The notes: generated by a model from the letters alone, not told the origin. A DNA stretch of 64,000 nt from Hwanghaeella sp964350445 (GCA_964350445.1 CAYGKA010000006.1:1-64000); one strand, 5' to 3'. Positions 43,848-53,254 are shown, numbered from the stretch's first letter. Program-made: numbers and translations.

Positions 43848-44468
43848 ATGCCCGATCTCGCCCCGTTCACCCGCCATGATGTAACCCTCGTGGCCAAGGA
43901 AACGCCGTTCCACCGGTTTTTCAGGGTCGACACCTATCACCTTCGTCACCCTCTGTTCGAAGGCGGCATGAGCCCCGTGGTCCGGCGGGAGGTTTTCGAG
44001 CGCGGGCAATCCGCCTGTTGCCTGCCCTATGACGCCGTGAGGGACGAGGTCGTGCTGATTGAACAGTTCCGCCCCGGCGCGCTCGCCGCCGGCGACCCGC
44101 GCCCCTGGCTGATCGAGGCACCGGCCGGGATTGTGGAGACCGGTGAAACGCCGGAGGACGTCGTGCGCCGGGAAGTCGTGGAGGAAGCGGGCTGCACGAT
44201 CACCGACCTGGAATTCGTGATGAACCTGTTCCCGTCCCCCGGGTGCACGTCTGAGCGGGTCGCCATGTATATCGGGCGCACCTTCACCGAAGGCGTAGGT
44301 GGTATCCACGGCCTGGACACCGAGGCTGAGGATATCCGTGTCTTCACCCTTCCCTTCGAGGAAGCGATCCAGCTTGTCGATGACAGAAAGGGCCAAACCT
44401 CGGCGGGGGTGATCCTGCTCCTGTGGCTGGCGCTGCACCGCGACGACATTAGAGCGAAATGGCGATGA
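43848..44468 (+). CDS. Nudix hydrolase (ADP-ribose pyrophosphatase-like), first of a tandem pair
   Basis: 206 residues. Complete Nudix box: GIVETGETPEDVVR followed by REVVEEAGC (~95-120). The upstream VRDEVVLIEQFRPGA and APAGIVE are typical of NudF-type ADP-ribose pyrophosphatases. It is about as long as the next gene and clearly paralogous. Confidence 0.93.
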   Translation: MPDLAPFTRHDVTLVAKETPFHRFFRVDTYHLRHPLFEGGMSPVVRREVFERGQSACCLPYDAVRDEVVLIEQFRPGALAAGDPRPWLIEAPAGIVETGETPEDVVRREVVEEAGCTITDLEFVMNLFPSPGCTSERVAMYIGRTFTEGVGGIHGLDTEAEDIRVFTLPFEEAIQLVDDRKGQTSAGVILLLWLALHRDDIRAKWR

Positions 44469-45076
44469 GCATGCCGGCCAAATTTGACGTGATTGCGCGC
44501 GACCGCGCCTATGAAGGCTTCTTCAAGATGGATGTCTTCAAGTTGCGGTTCGAATTGTTCCGCGGCGGCATGAGCCCGGAAATCGAGCGCGAAGTTTTGA
44601 TCGCGAGGCAGAGCATCTGCTGCCTGCCCTATGATCCGGTACGCGACGAAGTCGTTCTGGTGGAACAGTTCCGCACAGCAGCCTATGCGGCGGGCGAGGA
44701 ACATCCCTGGATGTTGGAAGCGCCCGCGGGGTTGATGGAGGAAGGAGAGGAAGCGCCCGAAACCGCGAAACGCGAAGTCGGTGAGGAGACAGGATGCACT
44801 ATCTCTGCGCTCGACTATGCGGGCCCGCTGCTTTCGTCCCAAGGGGCGTTGTCGGAACGCACGAACGTCTTCATTGGGTGCACCTCCACCGAAGGCGTCG
44901 GCGGCATCCACGGTATCGAAAGCGAGGGTGAGAACATCCGCGTCCTGGTTATTCCGTTCGACGACGCGATCGCTCTATTCAACACCGGCACGATCCAATC
45001 GGCTTTCGGGGCCGTTCCGTTGCTCTGGCTTTCACGCCATCGTGAGAGGTTGCTTCGCCAATGGGTCGATACATAA
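44465..45076 (+). CDS. Nudix hydrolase (ADP-ribose pyrophosphatase-like), second of a tandem pair
   Basis: About 203 residues. ATG 44465 overlaps the previous stop as ATGA; ATGs at 44459 and 44471 are in-frame alternatives. Nudix box: GLMEEGEEAPETAK then REVGEETGC. It shares SVFIG/TSTEGVGGIHGIE-type blocks with its neighbour, indicating a tandem duplication that has diverged. Confidence 0.92.
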   Translation: MSMPAKFDVIARDRAYEGFFKMDVFKLRFELFRGGMSPEIEREVLIARQSICCLPYDPVRDEVVLVEQFRTAAYAAGEEHPWMLEAPAGLMEEGEEAPETAKREVGEETGCTISALDYAGPLLSSQGALSERTNVFIGCTSTEGVGGIHGIESEGENIRVLVIPFDDAIALFNTGTIQSAFGAVPLLWLSRHRERLLRQWVDT

Positions 45077-45148
45077 TCTGTTCCCAAACACAGTGGGCCG
45101 CCTCCGGTCCGGCTAACCATACAAAGAAAACGAAGAAGAGTTAGAGGC

Positions 45149-46147
45149 ATGCAAATACGAGACGGTTTCGTCGACTCGGTGGGCAACACGCCGCTGATCA
45201 AACTGAAGAAGGCTTCCGAGGAAACGGGCTGTACCATCCTGGGTAAGGCCGAGTTCCTGAACCCGGGCGGGTCAGTCAAGGACCGCGCCGCGAAATACAT
45301 CATCCTGGACGCCGAAGAGCGCGGCGACTTGGAACCCGGCGGACTGATCGTCGAAGGCACGGCGGGCAATACCGGCATCGGCCTGGCGCTCGTCGCCGAT
45401 GCCCGCGGCTATCGGACCTTGATCATCATTCCGGAGACGCAGAGCCAGGAAAAGAAAGACATGCTGCGCCTATGCGGTGCGCAGCTCCGCGAAAACCCGG
45501 CCCTGCCCTACAAGAACCCGGACAACTACGTCCATGTCGCCAAGCGCACGGCGGAAGAGTTGGCGAAGACGGAGAAGCACGGCGTTCTCTACGCCAACCA
45601 ATGGGATAACCTGTCGAACCGGAACGCGCATATCCGTTCCACGGGCCCGGAAATCTGGGAGCAGACGGACGGCACGATCGACGGTTTCATCTGCGCTGTC
45701 GGCACCGGCGGCACGCTGGCCGGCACGGCGGAATATCTGCGGTCCAAGAAGAAGGACATCACCATCGGCCTCGCCGACCCGATGGGGGCCGCGATGTACA
45801 ACTATTTTACCAAGGGCGAGCTTTCGAGCGAAGGCACAAGCATCACCGAAGGCATCGGACAGGGCCGCATCACCGGCAATCTGGAAGGGCTGGCGGTGGA
45901 CGAGCCGTTCCAGGTACCCGATACCGAATGGCTGCCCGTCTGCTTTGACCTGCTTAAGCACGAAGGGCTGCTGATGGGCGGATCCGCCGCGCTGAACGTC
46001 ATGGGCGCGATCAAGCTGGCCAAGAAGATGGGGCCGGGCCACACCATCGTCACGGTCCTGTGCGACGGCGGCCAGCGGTATCAATCCAAGATGTTCAATC
46101 CGGAATTCCTCAAGTCAAAGGACCTGCCGGTTCCCGACTGGCTGTGA
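45149..46147 (+). CDS. cysK: Cysteine synthase A
   Basis: 332 residues. PLP-dependent synthesis of cysteine from O-acetylserine and sulfide. PLP Lys in NPGGSVKDRAAKYI; phosphate-binding GTAGNTGIGLAL and CAVGTGGTLAG; later LMGGSAALNV. The length is on the longer side of the family (~300-330). Near other sulfur genes (sseA, metC, cysD) and serA. Confidence 0.95.
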   Translation: MQIRDGFVDSVGNTPLIKLKKASEETGCTILGKAEFLNPGGSVKDRAAKYIILDAEERGDLEPGGLIVEGTAGNTGIGLALVADARGYRTLIIIPETQSQEKKDMLRLCGAQLRENPALPYKNPDNYVHVAKRTAEELAKTEKHGVLYANQWDNLSNRNAHIRSTGPEIWEQTDGTIDGFICAVGTGGTLAGTAEYLRSKKKDITIGLADPMGAAMYNYFTKGELSSEGTSITEGIGQGRITGNLEGLAVDEPFQVPDTEWLPVCFDLLKHEGLLMGGSAALNVMGAIKLAKKMGPGHTIVTVLCDGGQRYQSKMFNPEFLKSKDLPVPDWL

Positions 46148-46256
46148 CGTCCTGTCCCGGCCGTCGGGGCGGCAAGAAAGGGCTTTCAGCCTTGCCTTGC
46201 CCTGCCGCATCCGCCACAGATTGAGGCAAGACAACCGGGAAGAGGGAGAGGGTCCG

Positions 46257-46970
46257 ATGACGGCGCTATTGTTCCGCGACGATGCCTATCAAACCGAATT
46301 CGACGCAACAGTCACGGCGGTGAACGACCGTGGCGGGATCGTCCTGGACCGGACCCTGTTTTACTACACCAGCGGCGGGCAGCCCGGCGACAAGGGCACT
46401 CTGACGGCTGAAGACGGCACGACGGTCCCGATCGGCACGACCATCTCGGCCGACGGCGAAATCGTCCATGTCCCAGAGGAAGGCGCGCCTAAACTCGCCC
46501 CCGGAACCAAGGTTCATGGCGAAATCGATTGGGATTTCCGGCACCAATTGATGCGGATGCACACCTGCATGCATTTGGTCTGTTCCATCGTTCCCTGCGG
46601 CGTTACGGGCGGCCAGGTCGGGATCGACAAAAGCCGCCTGGACTTCGATGTCGGCGAACATACGCTGGACAAGGACGAGATCACCGCGAAACTCAACGCC
46701 CTGATCCAGGAAGGGCATCCGGTCACCGCGCAATGGATCTCCGACGAGGAATTGGACTCCAATCCCGACCTCGTCCGGACCATGTCTGTCCAGCCGCCGC
46801 GCGGGTCGGGCAAGGTGCGCCTGCTCAAGATCGGCGAGGATGTCGACCTGCAGCCTTGCGGCGGAACGCATGTGAAGAACACCGCCGAGATCGGCCGCGT
46901 GCTCGTTTCCAAGATCGAGAACAAGGGCAAGCGGAACCGCCGCGTGAACATCGTTTTCGATACCGATTGA
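46257..46970 (+). CDS. AlaX-type alanyl-tRNA editing protein
   Basis: 237 residues from ATG 46257. Zn-binding editing site: HTCMHL (HxxxH) and PCGGTHVKNT (CxxxH). It has the preceding YYTSGGQPGDKG motif also present in AlaRS editing domains. It should hydrolyse mischarged Ser-tRNA(Ala) or Gly-tRNA(Ala) in trans. Standalone and soluble. Confidence 0.93.
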   Translation: MTALLFRDDAYQTEFDATVTAVNDRGGIVLDRTLFYYTSGGQPGDKGTLTAEDGTTVPIGTTISADGEIVHVPEEGAPKLAPGTKVHGEIDWDFRHQLMRMHTCMHLVCSIVPCGVTGGQVGIDKSRLDFDVGEHTLDKDEITAKLNALIQEGHPVTAQWISDEELDSNPDLVRTMSVQPPRGSGKVRLLKIGEDVDLQPCGGTHVKNTAEIGRVLVSKIENKGKRNRRVNIVFDTD

Positions 46971-47022
46971 TCCCTTCTCTCATTCATCCGGCGGACCTGT
47001 TCGCCGGCAGCGGAGCCGAGAC

Positions 47023-47871
47023 ATGACCGACGCCTATCCCACGCCCACCGTTTCGACGGAATGGCTTGCCGACCATCTGGACGACCCGAATGTCGTGGTG
47101 CTGGACAGCAGCTATCACCTGCCGACGGTCAAGCGGGACGCCGCGACCGAATTCGAAGGGCTGCGCATTCCAGGCGCGCGTTTCTTCGATTTCGACGGCA
47201 AGATCAAGGATCCCGACGCCGATCAACCGCACATGCTGTGCTCCCCCGACCGATTCGAACGGGAAGCGGGCGCGCTTGGCGTTTCCAACGATACTTTCGT
47301 CGTCGCCTATGATGTGAACGGCATCTTCTCCGCATCACGCTGTTGGTGGATGTTCCGGACCTTCGGGCACGAGAAAGTCGCGGTTCTGGATGGCGGCCTG
47401 CCGAAATGGGAACATGAGGGCCGGCATGTGGAAACGACAGCCCCGACCCCGGCGAAACCCGCCAAGTTCCGTGCCACCTTCCATCCGCATCTGGTCCGCA
47501 GCGCGCAGCACGTCCTGGACGCGTTGGAAACCGCCGACATCATCGACGCGCGGTCTGCCGGCCGCTTCCTGGCGCAGGACCCGGAACCGCGCCCCGGTCT
47601 GCGGTCCGGCCACATCCCCAGCAGCTTCAATATCCCGTTCCAAAAGATCCTGTCCGATAACGGCACGCTCAAATCCGCGCAGGAGTTGAAGGACATCTTC
47701 ACCGGCGCCGGCATCGACCTGGAAAACCCGATCATCTGCTCCTGCGGGTCCGGGGTTTCCGCCTGCAATCTGGCGCTCGGCCTTTATGTGCTGGGCCGCG
47801 AGGACGCCGCCGTTTATGACGGGTCCTGGTCGGAATGGGGATCGCGGGAAGAACTTCCCATCGAAGTTTAG
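47023..47871 (+). CDS. sseA: 3-mercaptopyruvate/thiosulfate sulfurtransferase
   Basis: 282 residues, two rhodanese domains. The second has the catalytic Cys in CSCGSGVSACNLAL, with the CGSGV loop of 3-mercaptopyruvate enzymes. Inter-domain motif RSGHIPSSFNIPF. It transfers sulfur from mercaptopyruvate to cyanide or thiols. Follows the AlaX-like gene by 52 nt. Confidence 0.93.
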   Translation: MTDAYPTPTVSTEWLADHLDDPNVVVLDSSYHLPTVKRDAATEFEGLRIPGARFFDFDGKIKDPDADQPHMLCSPDRFEREAGALGVSNDTFVVAYDVNGIFSASRCWWMFRTFGHEKVAVLDGGLPKWEHEGRHVETTAPTPAKPAKFRATFHPHLVRSAQHVLDALETADIIDARSAGRFLAQDPEPRPGLRSGHIPSSFNIPFQKILSDNGTLKSAQELKDIFTGAGIDLENPIICSCGSGVSACNLALGLYVLGREDAAVYDGSWSEWGSREELPIEV

Positions 47872-47897
47872 TCAGTCCGTAACGCGTGGGTGCCGGC

Positions 47898-48914
47898 ATG
47901 GAAATCAGACCGATCAGGGACGGCGACGAAAAATGCTTGGTCGCGCTGTGGGGCGCTTGCGATCTGATCCGGCCTTGGAACGACCCGGCCGCCGATATCG
48001 ATCTTGCGCGGCGCACCCCTGCATCGGAAATTTTCGTCGGGGTCGATGCCGGGGATATCGTCGCGTCGGCCATGTGCGGTTTCGACGGTCATCGCGGCTG
48101 GCTCTACTACGTTGCGACACATCCGGATTTGCGCGGTACCGGGGCGGGCCGCAAGATCATCGTCTCCGTCGAGGATTGGCTTGCCGCCCAGGGCTGTCCC
48201 AAGGTCGAAATCATCATACGGGGCAGCAACAAGCCCGTCGCCGCCTTCTACGAAGCGGTTGGGTACGCGTTTGAAGACCGGTTGCTGATGGCAAAATGGT
48301 TGATCGAGCCCCCGGCGGCACAGAGCGAAGCGACTGTCGGCATCGCACCGGCCAACACAAGCGTCGACCTGTTGGATGTTACGATCACCTTCCTGGAAAC
48401 GACGGCGCGCCCGACTGCCCCGCCACGGCCGATGCCGATGACGGGACTGCCCTTGTCACTGGTCCGCCTGCACGACCCGACCGTCAGCTACTACCGATAC
48501 ATCCAGCATACGGTAGGAGACCCCTGGCTTTGGTTCGAACGCCGGAAGATGAGCGATGAGCAAATCCTGGAAATCATCACCGACGAGGATATCGAGATTT
48601 ATGTGCTTTCCGAGGGCGGCGTTCCCGCCGGTTTCGTCGAGTTGGACTTCCGGGACATGCCCGACGAGGCGGATATCGCCTATTTCGGCCTGATGCCCGA
48701 TTTCATCGGCAAGGGACTGGGCCCCTATCTGCTGGACTGGGCCGTCAATGCCGCCTGGGACCGCGACCCGGCACCAGGGCGCCTGACCGTCAACACCTGC
48801 ACGCTGGACCACCCGTCCGCCCTGAATGCGTATCAGAAGGCAGGTTTCACGCCTTATGCGCGGGAAAAGAAGAAAGTCCCGGACCCCCGGAAGCTGGGGA
48901 TCATTCCGACCTAG
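47898..48914 (+). CDS. Two-domain GNAT acetyltransferase (YpeA-like plus second GNAT)
   Basis: 338 residues from ATG 47898. The first GNAT half resembles YpeA (TRPIRDGDEKCLVALW-like start; VATHPDLRGTGAGRKIIVSV). It is joined through a Pro-rich linker (RPTAPPRPMPM, ~175) to a second GNAT half (FGLMPDFIGKGLGPYLLDWA). Both acetyl-CoA motifs are intact. The stop codon TAG forms part of the CTAG at 48911-48914, at the edge of the putative mobile unit. Confidence 0.9.
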   Translation: MEIRPIRDGDEKCLVALWGACDLIRPWNDPAADIDLARRTPASEIFVGVDAGDIVASAMCGFDGHRGWLYYVATHPDLRGTGAGRKIIVSVEDWLAAQGCPKVEIIIRGSNKPVAAFYEAVGYAFEDRLLMAKWLIEPPAAQSEATVGIAPANTSVDLLDVTITFLETTARPTAPPRPMPMTGLPLSLVRLHDPTVSYYRYIQHTVGDPWLWFERRKMSDEQILEIITDEDIEIYVLSEGGVPAGFVELDFRDMPDEADIAYFGLMPDFIGKGLGPYLLDWAVNAAWDRDPAPGRLTVNTCTLDHPSALNAYQKAGFTPYAREKKKVPDPRKLGIIPT

Positions 48915-49237
48915 TGGTCTGACTCCGACACTTCGAACCGCCACTTGAGCAAAGTTTGGATCACCGCAATGTGGACAAAGTGACCAGAACATCGGTCTTG
49001 GTCGACACTAACTTCGGGCGGAAAGAACACGTTCGCTGCAACTGCGCAGAGCTGATGGTGATTTGCGAAAAGCGGACATCTATGCGACGGAGATCGGATA
49101 TGTGATGCTTCGTCACCGCGTCACCGCGTGGTCGGCATCGAGACCAATTCCGCAAAGAGCACGAATCTCTATTGTCAGCAACGTCACTTATTGAAGAGGC
49201 GAATGATTTGCCGAGTTCTTGGATGTGGTGCCGGTGG
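48915..49237. other. Non-coding left part of the putative mobile unit
   Basis: No supported gene in 323 bases. The short ORFs have atypical composition. The sequence near 49040-49080 resembles decayed intergenic DNA, with the left inverted repeat at its start. Confidence 0.5.
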
Positions 49238-49783
49238 TCATTCAGGAACAGAGCGTCCCGTGACGTAGCCATACGAGCTCCGTAGCAGATTCAGCACGAC
49301 CTCGAGTTCCTCTTCTGAAATGGGGGAGTAGATCATGACGAACCCCTCCCAGCCCGGTCGCAGGTTTGCCCATGGATGCGGAATGGCCCAACCCGCTGCG
49401 ACTGCAGCCAGGGCTATTTCGGGGCTGAGTGAGGCATGCAGGCTTCCGTCCGGGTGCAGATGGGCGAATTCCCGTCCGCCGACGATCACCTCCGGTCGAG
49501 CCAGAGTTATGTCGCGTGCAAGCTGAAAACCCACGGCGCCAGGCAATGAAACGCGAGTTGGACCCAGCCTGACATCAGGAAACTCCGCCACGCGGCGTTG
49601 CAGCTCTTCAGACAAGGCTGGAACGGCGTCGACTCCAATCTGGACATGCGGCACGCCGTTGGTCGTCTCGGGCCGGGCCGTTTCACGTAGCGGCAACAGC
49701 AATTCTTCCGCCTGTGATTGAGTGAGAGACGCGTTCAAAAACGCCACGACCGTGAAAGCAAAAAAAGATCGAGATGTGGACAT
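49238..49783 (-). CDS. Luciferase-domain-family secreted protein
   Basis: 181 residues, signal peptide to about residue 25 (LTQSQAEE). The body has HLHPDGSLHASLSPEIALAAVAAGWAIPHP and GFVMIYSPISEEELEVVLNLL, as in proteins annotated with the short luciferase-type domain (DUF5519-like). No catalytic residue assignment is possible. Cargo gene of the mobile unit. Confidence 0.75.
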   Translation of the reverse strand: MSTSRSFFAFTVVAFLNASLTQSQAEELLLPLRETARPETTNGVPHVQIGVDAVPALSEELQRRVAEFPDVRLGPTRVSLPGAVGFQLARDITLARPEVIVGGREFAHLHPDGSLHASLSPEIALAAVAAGWAIPHPWANLRPGWEGFVMIYSPISEEELEVVLNLLRSSYGYVTGRSVPE

Positions 49784-49843
49784 TTCTATTTCCTCCGGAT
49801 TCAGGTTGCGTATTCCCGGTCGTGGCGCCGCGTTTTAGCAGCC

Positions 49844-50338
49844 TCAGGTGCCGCGGAAGGCTTGGCTGACCGCATACGTGTCTTCGAACCAATTCCACAG
49901 CACAACCCGCCCATCACGCACCTTGGCGCGCAGGGCAAAGGTGAACTCATCGGTTTCCATGCCTGAACTGGTCAATCGCAGTTTCATTCGGCCGAAAAAT
50001 GCAGCGGTGTCGCCAGAGGCAAAAGCGTCCTCATTTTCCCAAAGGGTCACCTGCACGTTTTGAGAGAATGTTCTAAGAAAGTCGAAGATGGCTTCCTTAC
50101 CTTCCCATTGGCCGATCCAAGGCAAGTTTGGATCGCCTTCGTTCTGCCAAGCCATGTCATCGGCCATGAGCGCGGACATGCCGTCCATATCGCCGCCACC
50201 GATAGCGCCCATGAAAGCCATGACGGTGTCCAACGTCGCTTGGCTTTCACCGTCCGCGGTTTACGCAATAGCTGTGGCAGCGAAGGCCAATCCAGTTCCA
50301 GCAGCGGCAGATGCGGTCAAGAGCTGTCTTCTGTTCAT
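49844..50338 (-). pseudogene. NTF2/SnoaL-like protein with in-frame stop after its TAT signal
   Basis: From ATG 50338 the frame encodes NRRQLLTASAAAGTGLAFAA, a twin-arginine signal of 25 codons, then a TAA at 50263-50261, then continues in the same frame into the NTF2-like domain (DTVMAFMGAIGGGDMDGMSALM ... KVRDGRVVLWNWFEDTYAVSQAF). The signal and domain would otherwise be one 164-codon gene. The stop sits just after the predicted cleavage region. It is either a pseudogene, a sequencing error, or reinitiation from TTG 50233. Confidence 0.75.
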
Positions 50339-50364
50339 TTCGAATACTCCTCTTGAACCGCGTC

Positions 50365-50844
50365 TCACTTACCTGAAAGCTGCTTTAGAGCAGTGGTCCA
50401 ATCTTCGACGTGGTAGGACCGAGCGATCTTACCGTCCTTGATCTCGTGAATGTCGATCGTCATGATGTCGAAGCTGCGGCCCTGACCGTCGACCCCGAAG
50501 AACGGGCCGGTGGGTGTTCCCGTGGCTCGGCTGCGCACGGTGACGAAATCGCCATCCTGATGCATGGATTGCACGGACCATTCAAGGTCTGGGATAAGTT
50601 TGGCGAAGAAGCCCATCTGACCGAGGAAGGCATCGCGAGGTTTATTCTTCCCGGAATAGTCGCCGACACTTTCCCATGCTGCGGAAGTGGATTCAACAAA
50701 TGCGACGGTGTGGTTTTCGGAGCCTGGATTGCTGAGCAAATCATAAAAGGTTTGCACAGTCGGCAAGTCATCGGCGGCCACCGCTGAGGCGAAGGACGTA
50801 ATGGCGAGCGACGCTGTTGCGAGGGTCTTTTGGATCGTATTCAT
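50365..50844 (-). CDS. Secreted NTF2/SnoaL-like (ester-cyclase-type) protein
   Basis: 159 residues from ATG 50844 (GGAGATAG upstream). Signal peptide to about residue 24. The domain has HQDGDFVTVRSRATGTPTGPFFGVDGQGRSFDIMTIDIHEIKDGKI, a SnoaL-like alpha+beta barrel pattern. It resembles the neighbouring NTF2-like protein. Ligand unknown. Divergent from the LysR regulator. Confidence 0.85.
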   Translation of the reverse strand: MNTIQKTLATASLAITSFASAVAADDLPTVQTFYDLLSNPGSENHTVAFVESTSAAWESVGDYSGKNKPRDAFLGQMGFFAKLIPDLEWSVQSMHQDGDFVTVRSRATGTPTGPFFGVDGQGRSFDIMTIDIHEIKDGKIARSYHVEDWTTALKQLSGK

Positions 50845-50882
50845 TGGGCTATCTCCTGTCATTTTTTACATGGTCGAGCGCA

Positions 50883-50903
50883 TGTTCAGCCTGCGTGTGA
50901 ACA
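50883..50903. promoter_or_regulatory. LysR-type operator candidate
   Basis: Perfect inverted repeat TGTTCA-9-TGAACA in the divergent promoter between the NTF2-like gene and the LysR gene (start 50972), the expected place and shape for a LysR box. Confidence 0.6.
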
Positions 50904-50971
50904 ACATGGACAAATTTCTTTTAAAGCATAAGGTAGGATAGATAGAATCAACTGTTCGGATATTTTGTATA

Positions 50972-51868
50972 ATGATCGACCGCCTGCGCCAGATGGCGAT
51001 CTTCGCCAAGACCATCGACCATGGGTCGTTTCGAGGGGCGGCACGAGAACTTCGCTTGTCTCCGTCCGTTGTCAGTCACCACATATCGCAACTCGAAGAC
51101 AATCTGGGCGTCGTCTTGATGTACCGGTCGACCAGAAAGCTGACGCTGACACGCGAAGGCGAAAAGTTGCTGGCCGCAACTCACAAGATGCTGGAAGCGG
51201 TCGAGGGGGAATTGCTCGATCTTTCGATTTCCGCGCGCACCCCGAGCGGAGAGTTGCGGATAACCATCCCATCGGTCTTGTCCCAATCCGGTTTCGCCGA
51301 CCAGGTCGCGGCCTTTTCCAGTACCTACCCGCGTATCAAGCTCATCCTGGATTTTTCGGACATCCGGCGCGAACTCATCGATGACGGTTTTGACATGGCC
51401 ATCCGAATGGGACCGGGGGCAAAGAACTCCGCGACCTCGCGCAAGCTGTTTAGCGTCAAACGCAGGCTCGTCGCGTCCTCAGACTATCTCACAAGACAAC
51501 CAAAGGCTGACAATCCGAAAGACCTTGCAGATTGGAACTGGCTCGCTCTCACGCCTGCCCAGAATGTCCCCACGGCGTTTTATGACCCGGATCGAAACCA
51601 AGTTACGATAAAGCCGGACGCCCAGATTTTTGCCAATGACGCGCAAGCTCTCTATCGATTAGCCCGTGCCGGCGCTGGACTGGCAATTGTTCCAGACTTT
51701 CTTGCTGAGGCCGACGTGACCTCTGGGCTGATGCAATATCTCCTCCCCGACTGGGAGTTGAACACAATTGACGTTTTTGCTGTCTGGCCAGCAAATGCAC
51801 CGAAACACGGCCTTATTTACCTTGCCTTGAATGCGCTCAGCGAAAATGGTCGCTTAGCCCAGGGATAG
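50972..51868 (+). CDS. LysR-family transcriptional regulator
   Basis: 298 residues. N-terminal winged HTH (MAIFAKTIDHGSFRGAARELRLSPSVVSHHISQLE, ~8-42; key motif FRGAARELRLSPSVVSHHIS). The remaining ~200 residues form the effector domain. It should control the divergent NTF2-like/luciferase-like genes. Cargo of the mobile unit. Confidence 0.93.
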   Translation: MIDRLRQMAIFAKTIDHGSFRGAARELRLSPSVVSHHISQLEDNLGVVLMYRSTRKLTLTREGEKLLAATHKMLEAVEGELLDLSISARTPSGELRITIPSVLSQSGFADQVAAFSSTYPRIKLILDFSDIRRELIDDGFDMAIRMGPGAKNSATSRKLFSVKRRLVASSDYLTRQPKADNPKDLADWNWLALTPAQNVPTAFYDPDRNQVTIKPDAQIFANDAQALYRLARAGAGLAIVPDFLAEADVTSGLMQYLLPDWELNTIDVFAVWPANAPKHGLIYLALNALSENGRLAQG

Positions 51869-52168
51869 AACCTTCGGCCAGTCTGATCTGGCAAGACGCC
51901 GCCGGGACCCTCCGCAGGCTGGAAACGGTCATTGGCGTTTTGCGCGGCGAATTCATACTTTGTCAGCTGCGCTGATATTGAACCATCAAAGATGCCACGT
52001 GCTTGACGAATGACAGCAATCCGGAAGATGCGATTCAGCAATTGCCAAGGTGACGAAGGTCGGCTTCGGGCCGTAAGTGACGGTCGCCGCTAAAGACCGA
52101 AGGTCTAAAGATGGGCTCGAAGCTGCCCTTAATGCGCCCCGACTGGCAGCCCAAAATGCACGGCGTGA
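51869..52168. other. Non-coding region between LysR gene and IS630 transposase
   Basis: No supported gene. It contains inverted or repetitive GGTCGGCTTCGGGCC-type sequence (about 52046-52110), with GACCGAAGGTCTAAAG, resembling decayed intergenic DNA. I see no left inverted repeat for a stand-alone IS630 element here. Confidence 0.5.
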
Positions 52169-53254
52169 CTATTCGCGGGCCACCTCCAGCGTCTGAAAGC
52201 CTCGATTGCGGCTGGCAATGATGGCTTCCGGTTCGGCGCGCCAGACGAAGGGCTTTGCCTCGACCTCATTATGCTCGGCGATGAAGCGGTTGATTGCCGC
52301 CTGCAGATCGACGACCGAATGAAAGACGCCGTGCTTCAGGCGTCGACGAGTAAGCTTGGCAAAGAAACCCTCGACGGCGTTCAGCCATGAACTCGATGTC
52401 GGCGTGAAGTGGAAACTCCAGCGAGGATGGCGCTCAAGCCATGCCCGAACCTTCGCGTGCTTGTGGGCGGCGTGGTTATCCAAGGTCACGTGGATGTCCT
52501 TGCCCGCCGGTGTGTCGCGGTTGATGGCATTGAGGAAGCAGAGGAACTCCTGATGCCGGTGGCGCTGCATGTTCCGCCCGATGACTTCGCCGGTCAGGAC
52601 ATTCAACGCCACAAACAGCGTGGTTGTTCCGTGCCGCTTGTAGTTGTGGGTCATGGTTGCGCCGCGACCCTTCTTCATCGGTAGCCCGGGCTGGGTGCGG
52701 TCGAGTGCCTGGATCTGGGACTTCTCATCGAAGCTGAACACCACGGCATGTGCGGGCGGAGAAACATACAAGCCCACGATGTCATGCAACTTCTCGACAA
52801 AGGCGGGGTCCTTCGACAGTTTGAAGATACACCAGCGATGCGGCGAGAGCCCATGCGCAGCCCAGATCCGCTGCACAGTGGCGACGCCAAGGCCCACCGC
52901 CTTCGCCATCGCCCGCGCTGTCCAGTGGGTGGCCTCGTGCGGCGGCGGCGCTAGGGTCAGCCGGACAACCCCTGCAGTCTTGATGATGGAGATCCGCGCC
53001 TTGCCCGGCGGCCGGGTCTTGTTGCACAGCAGGCCCTTAATCCCCGCCTCGGCAAACCGCTCCTGCCAGCGCCAGATGGTTGTCTTCGACTTGCCTGTGG
53101 CGGCCATGATCGCGTGCGTGCCGAGTCCCTCGGCGGTTAGCAGGACGATCAGCACTCGCCAGACATGCTTCTGGGCCGCGTTCCGATTGGGTACAATTGC
53201 TTCAAGCCTTTGGTGGGCCGAAGCCGAAACAGTGATGGAAATCCCCGTACGCAT
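52169..53254 (-). CDS. IS630-family transposase
   Basis: 361 residues, full length. N-terminal HTH region (THAIMAATGKSKTTIWRWQERF). DDE catalytic residues: Asp in VVFSFDEKSQ, Asp in VTLDNHAAHK and Glu in SSWLNAVEGFF. The frame is intact and probably active. The right inverted repeat lies about 60 nt upstream of the start at 53312-53323; no clear left repeat lies just downstream, so the functional left end may be at 48914. Confidence 0.93.
   Translation of the reverse strand: MRTGISITVSASAHQRLEAIVPNRNAAQKHVWRVLIVLLTAEGLGTHAIMAATGKSKTTIWRWQERFAEAGIKGLLCNKTRPPGKARISIIKTAGVVRLTLAPPPHEATHWTARAMAKAVGLGVATVQRIWAAHGLSPHRWCIFKLSKDPAFVEKLHDIVGLYVSPPAHAVVFSFDEKSQIQALDRTQPGLPMKKGRGATMTHNYKRHGTTTLFVALNVLTGEVIGRNMQRHRHQEFLCFLNAINRDTPAGKDIHVTLDNHAAHKHAKVRAWLERHPRWSFHFTPTSSSWLNAVEGFFAKLTRRRLKHGVFHSVVDLQAAINRFIAEHNEVEAKPFVWRAEPEAIIASRNRGFQTLEVARE

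Noticed and set aside
48961..49272. 103-codon minus-strand ORF at the left of the mobile unit
   Set aside because: No ribosome site or family resemblance, composition like decayed DNA; treated as non-coding.
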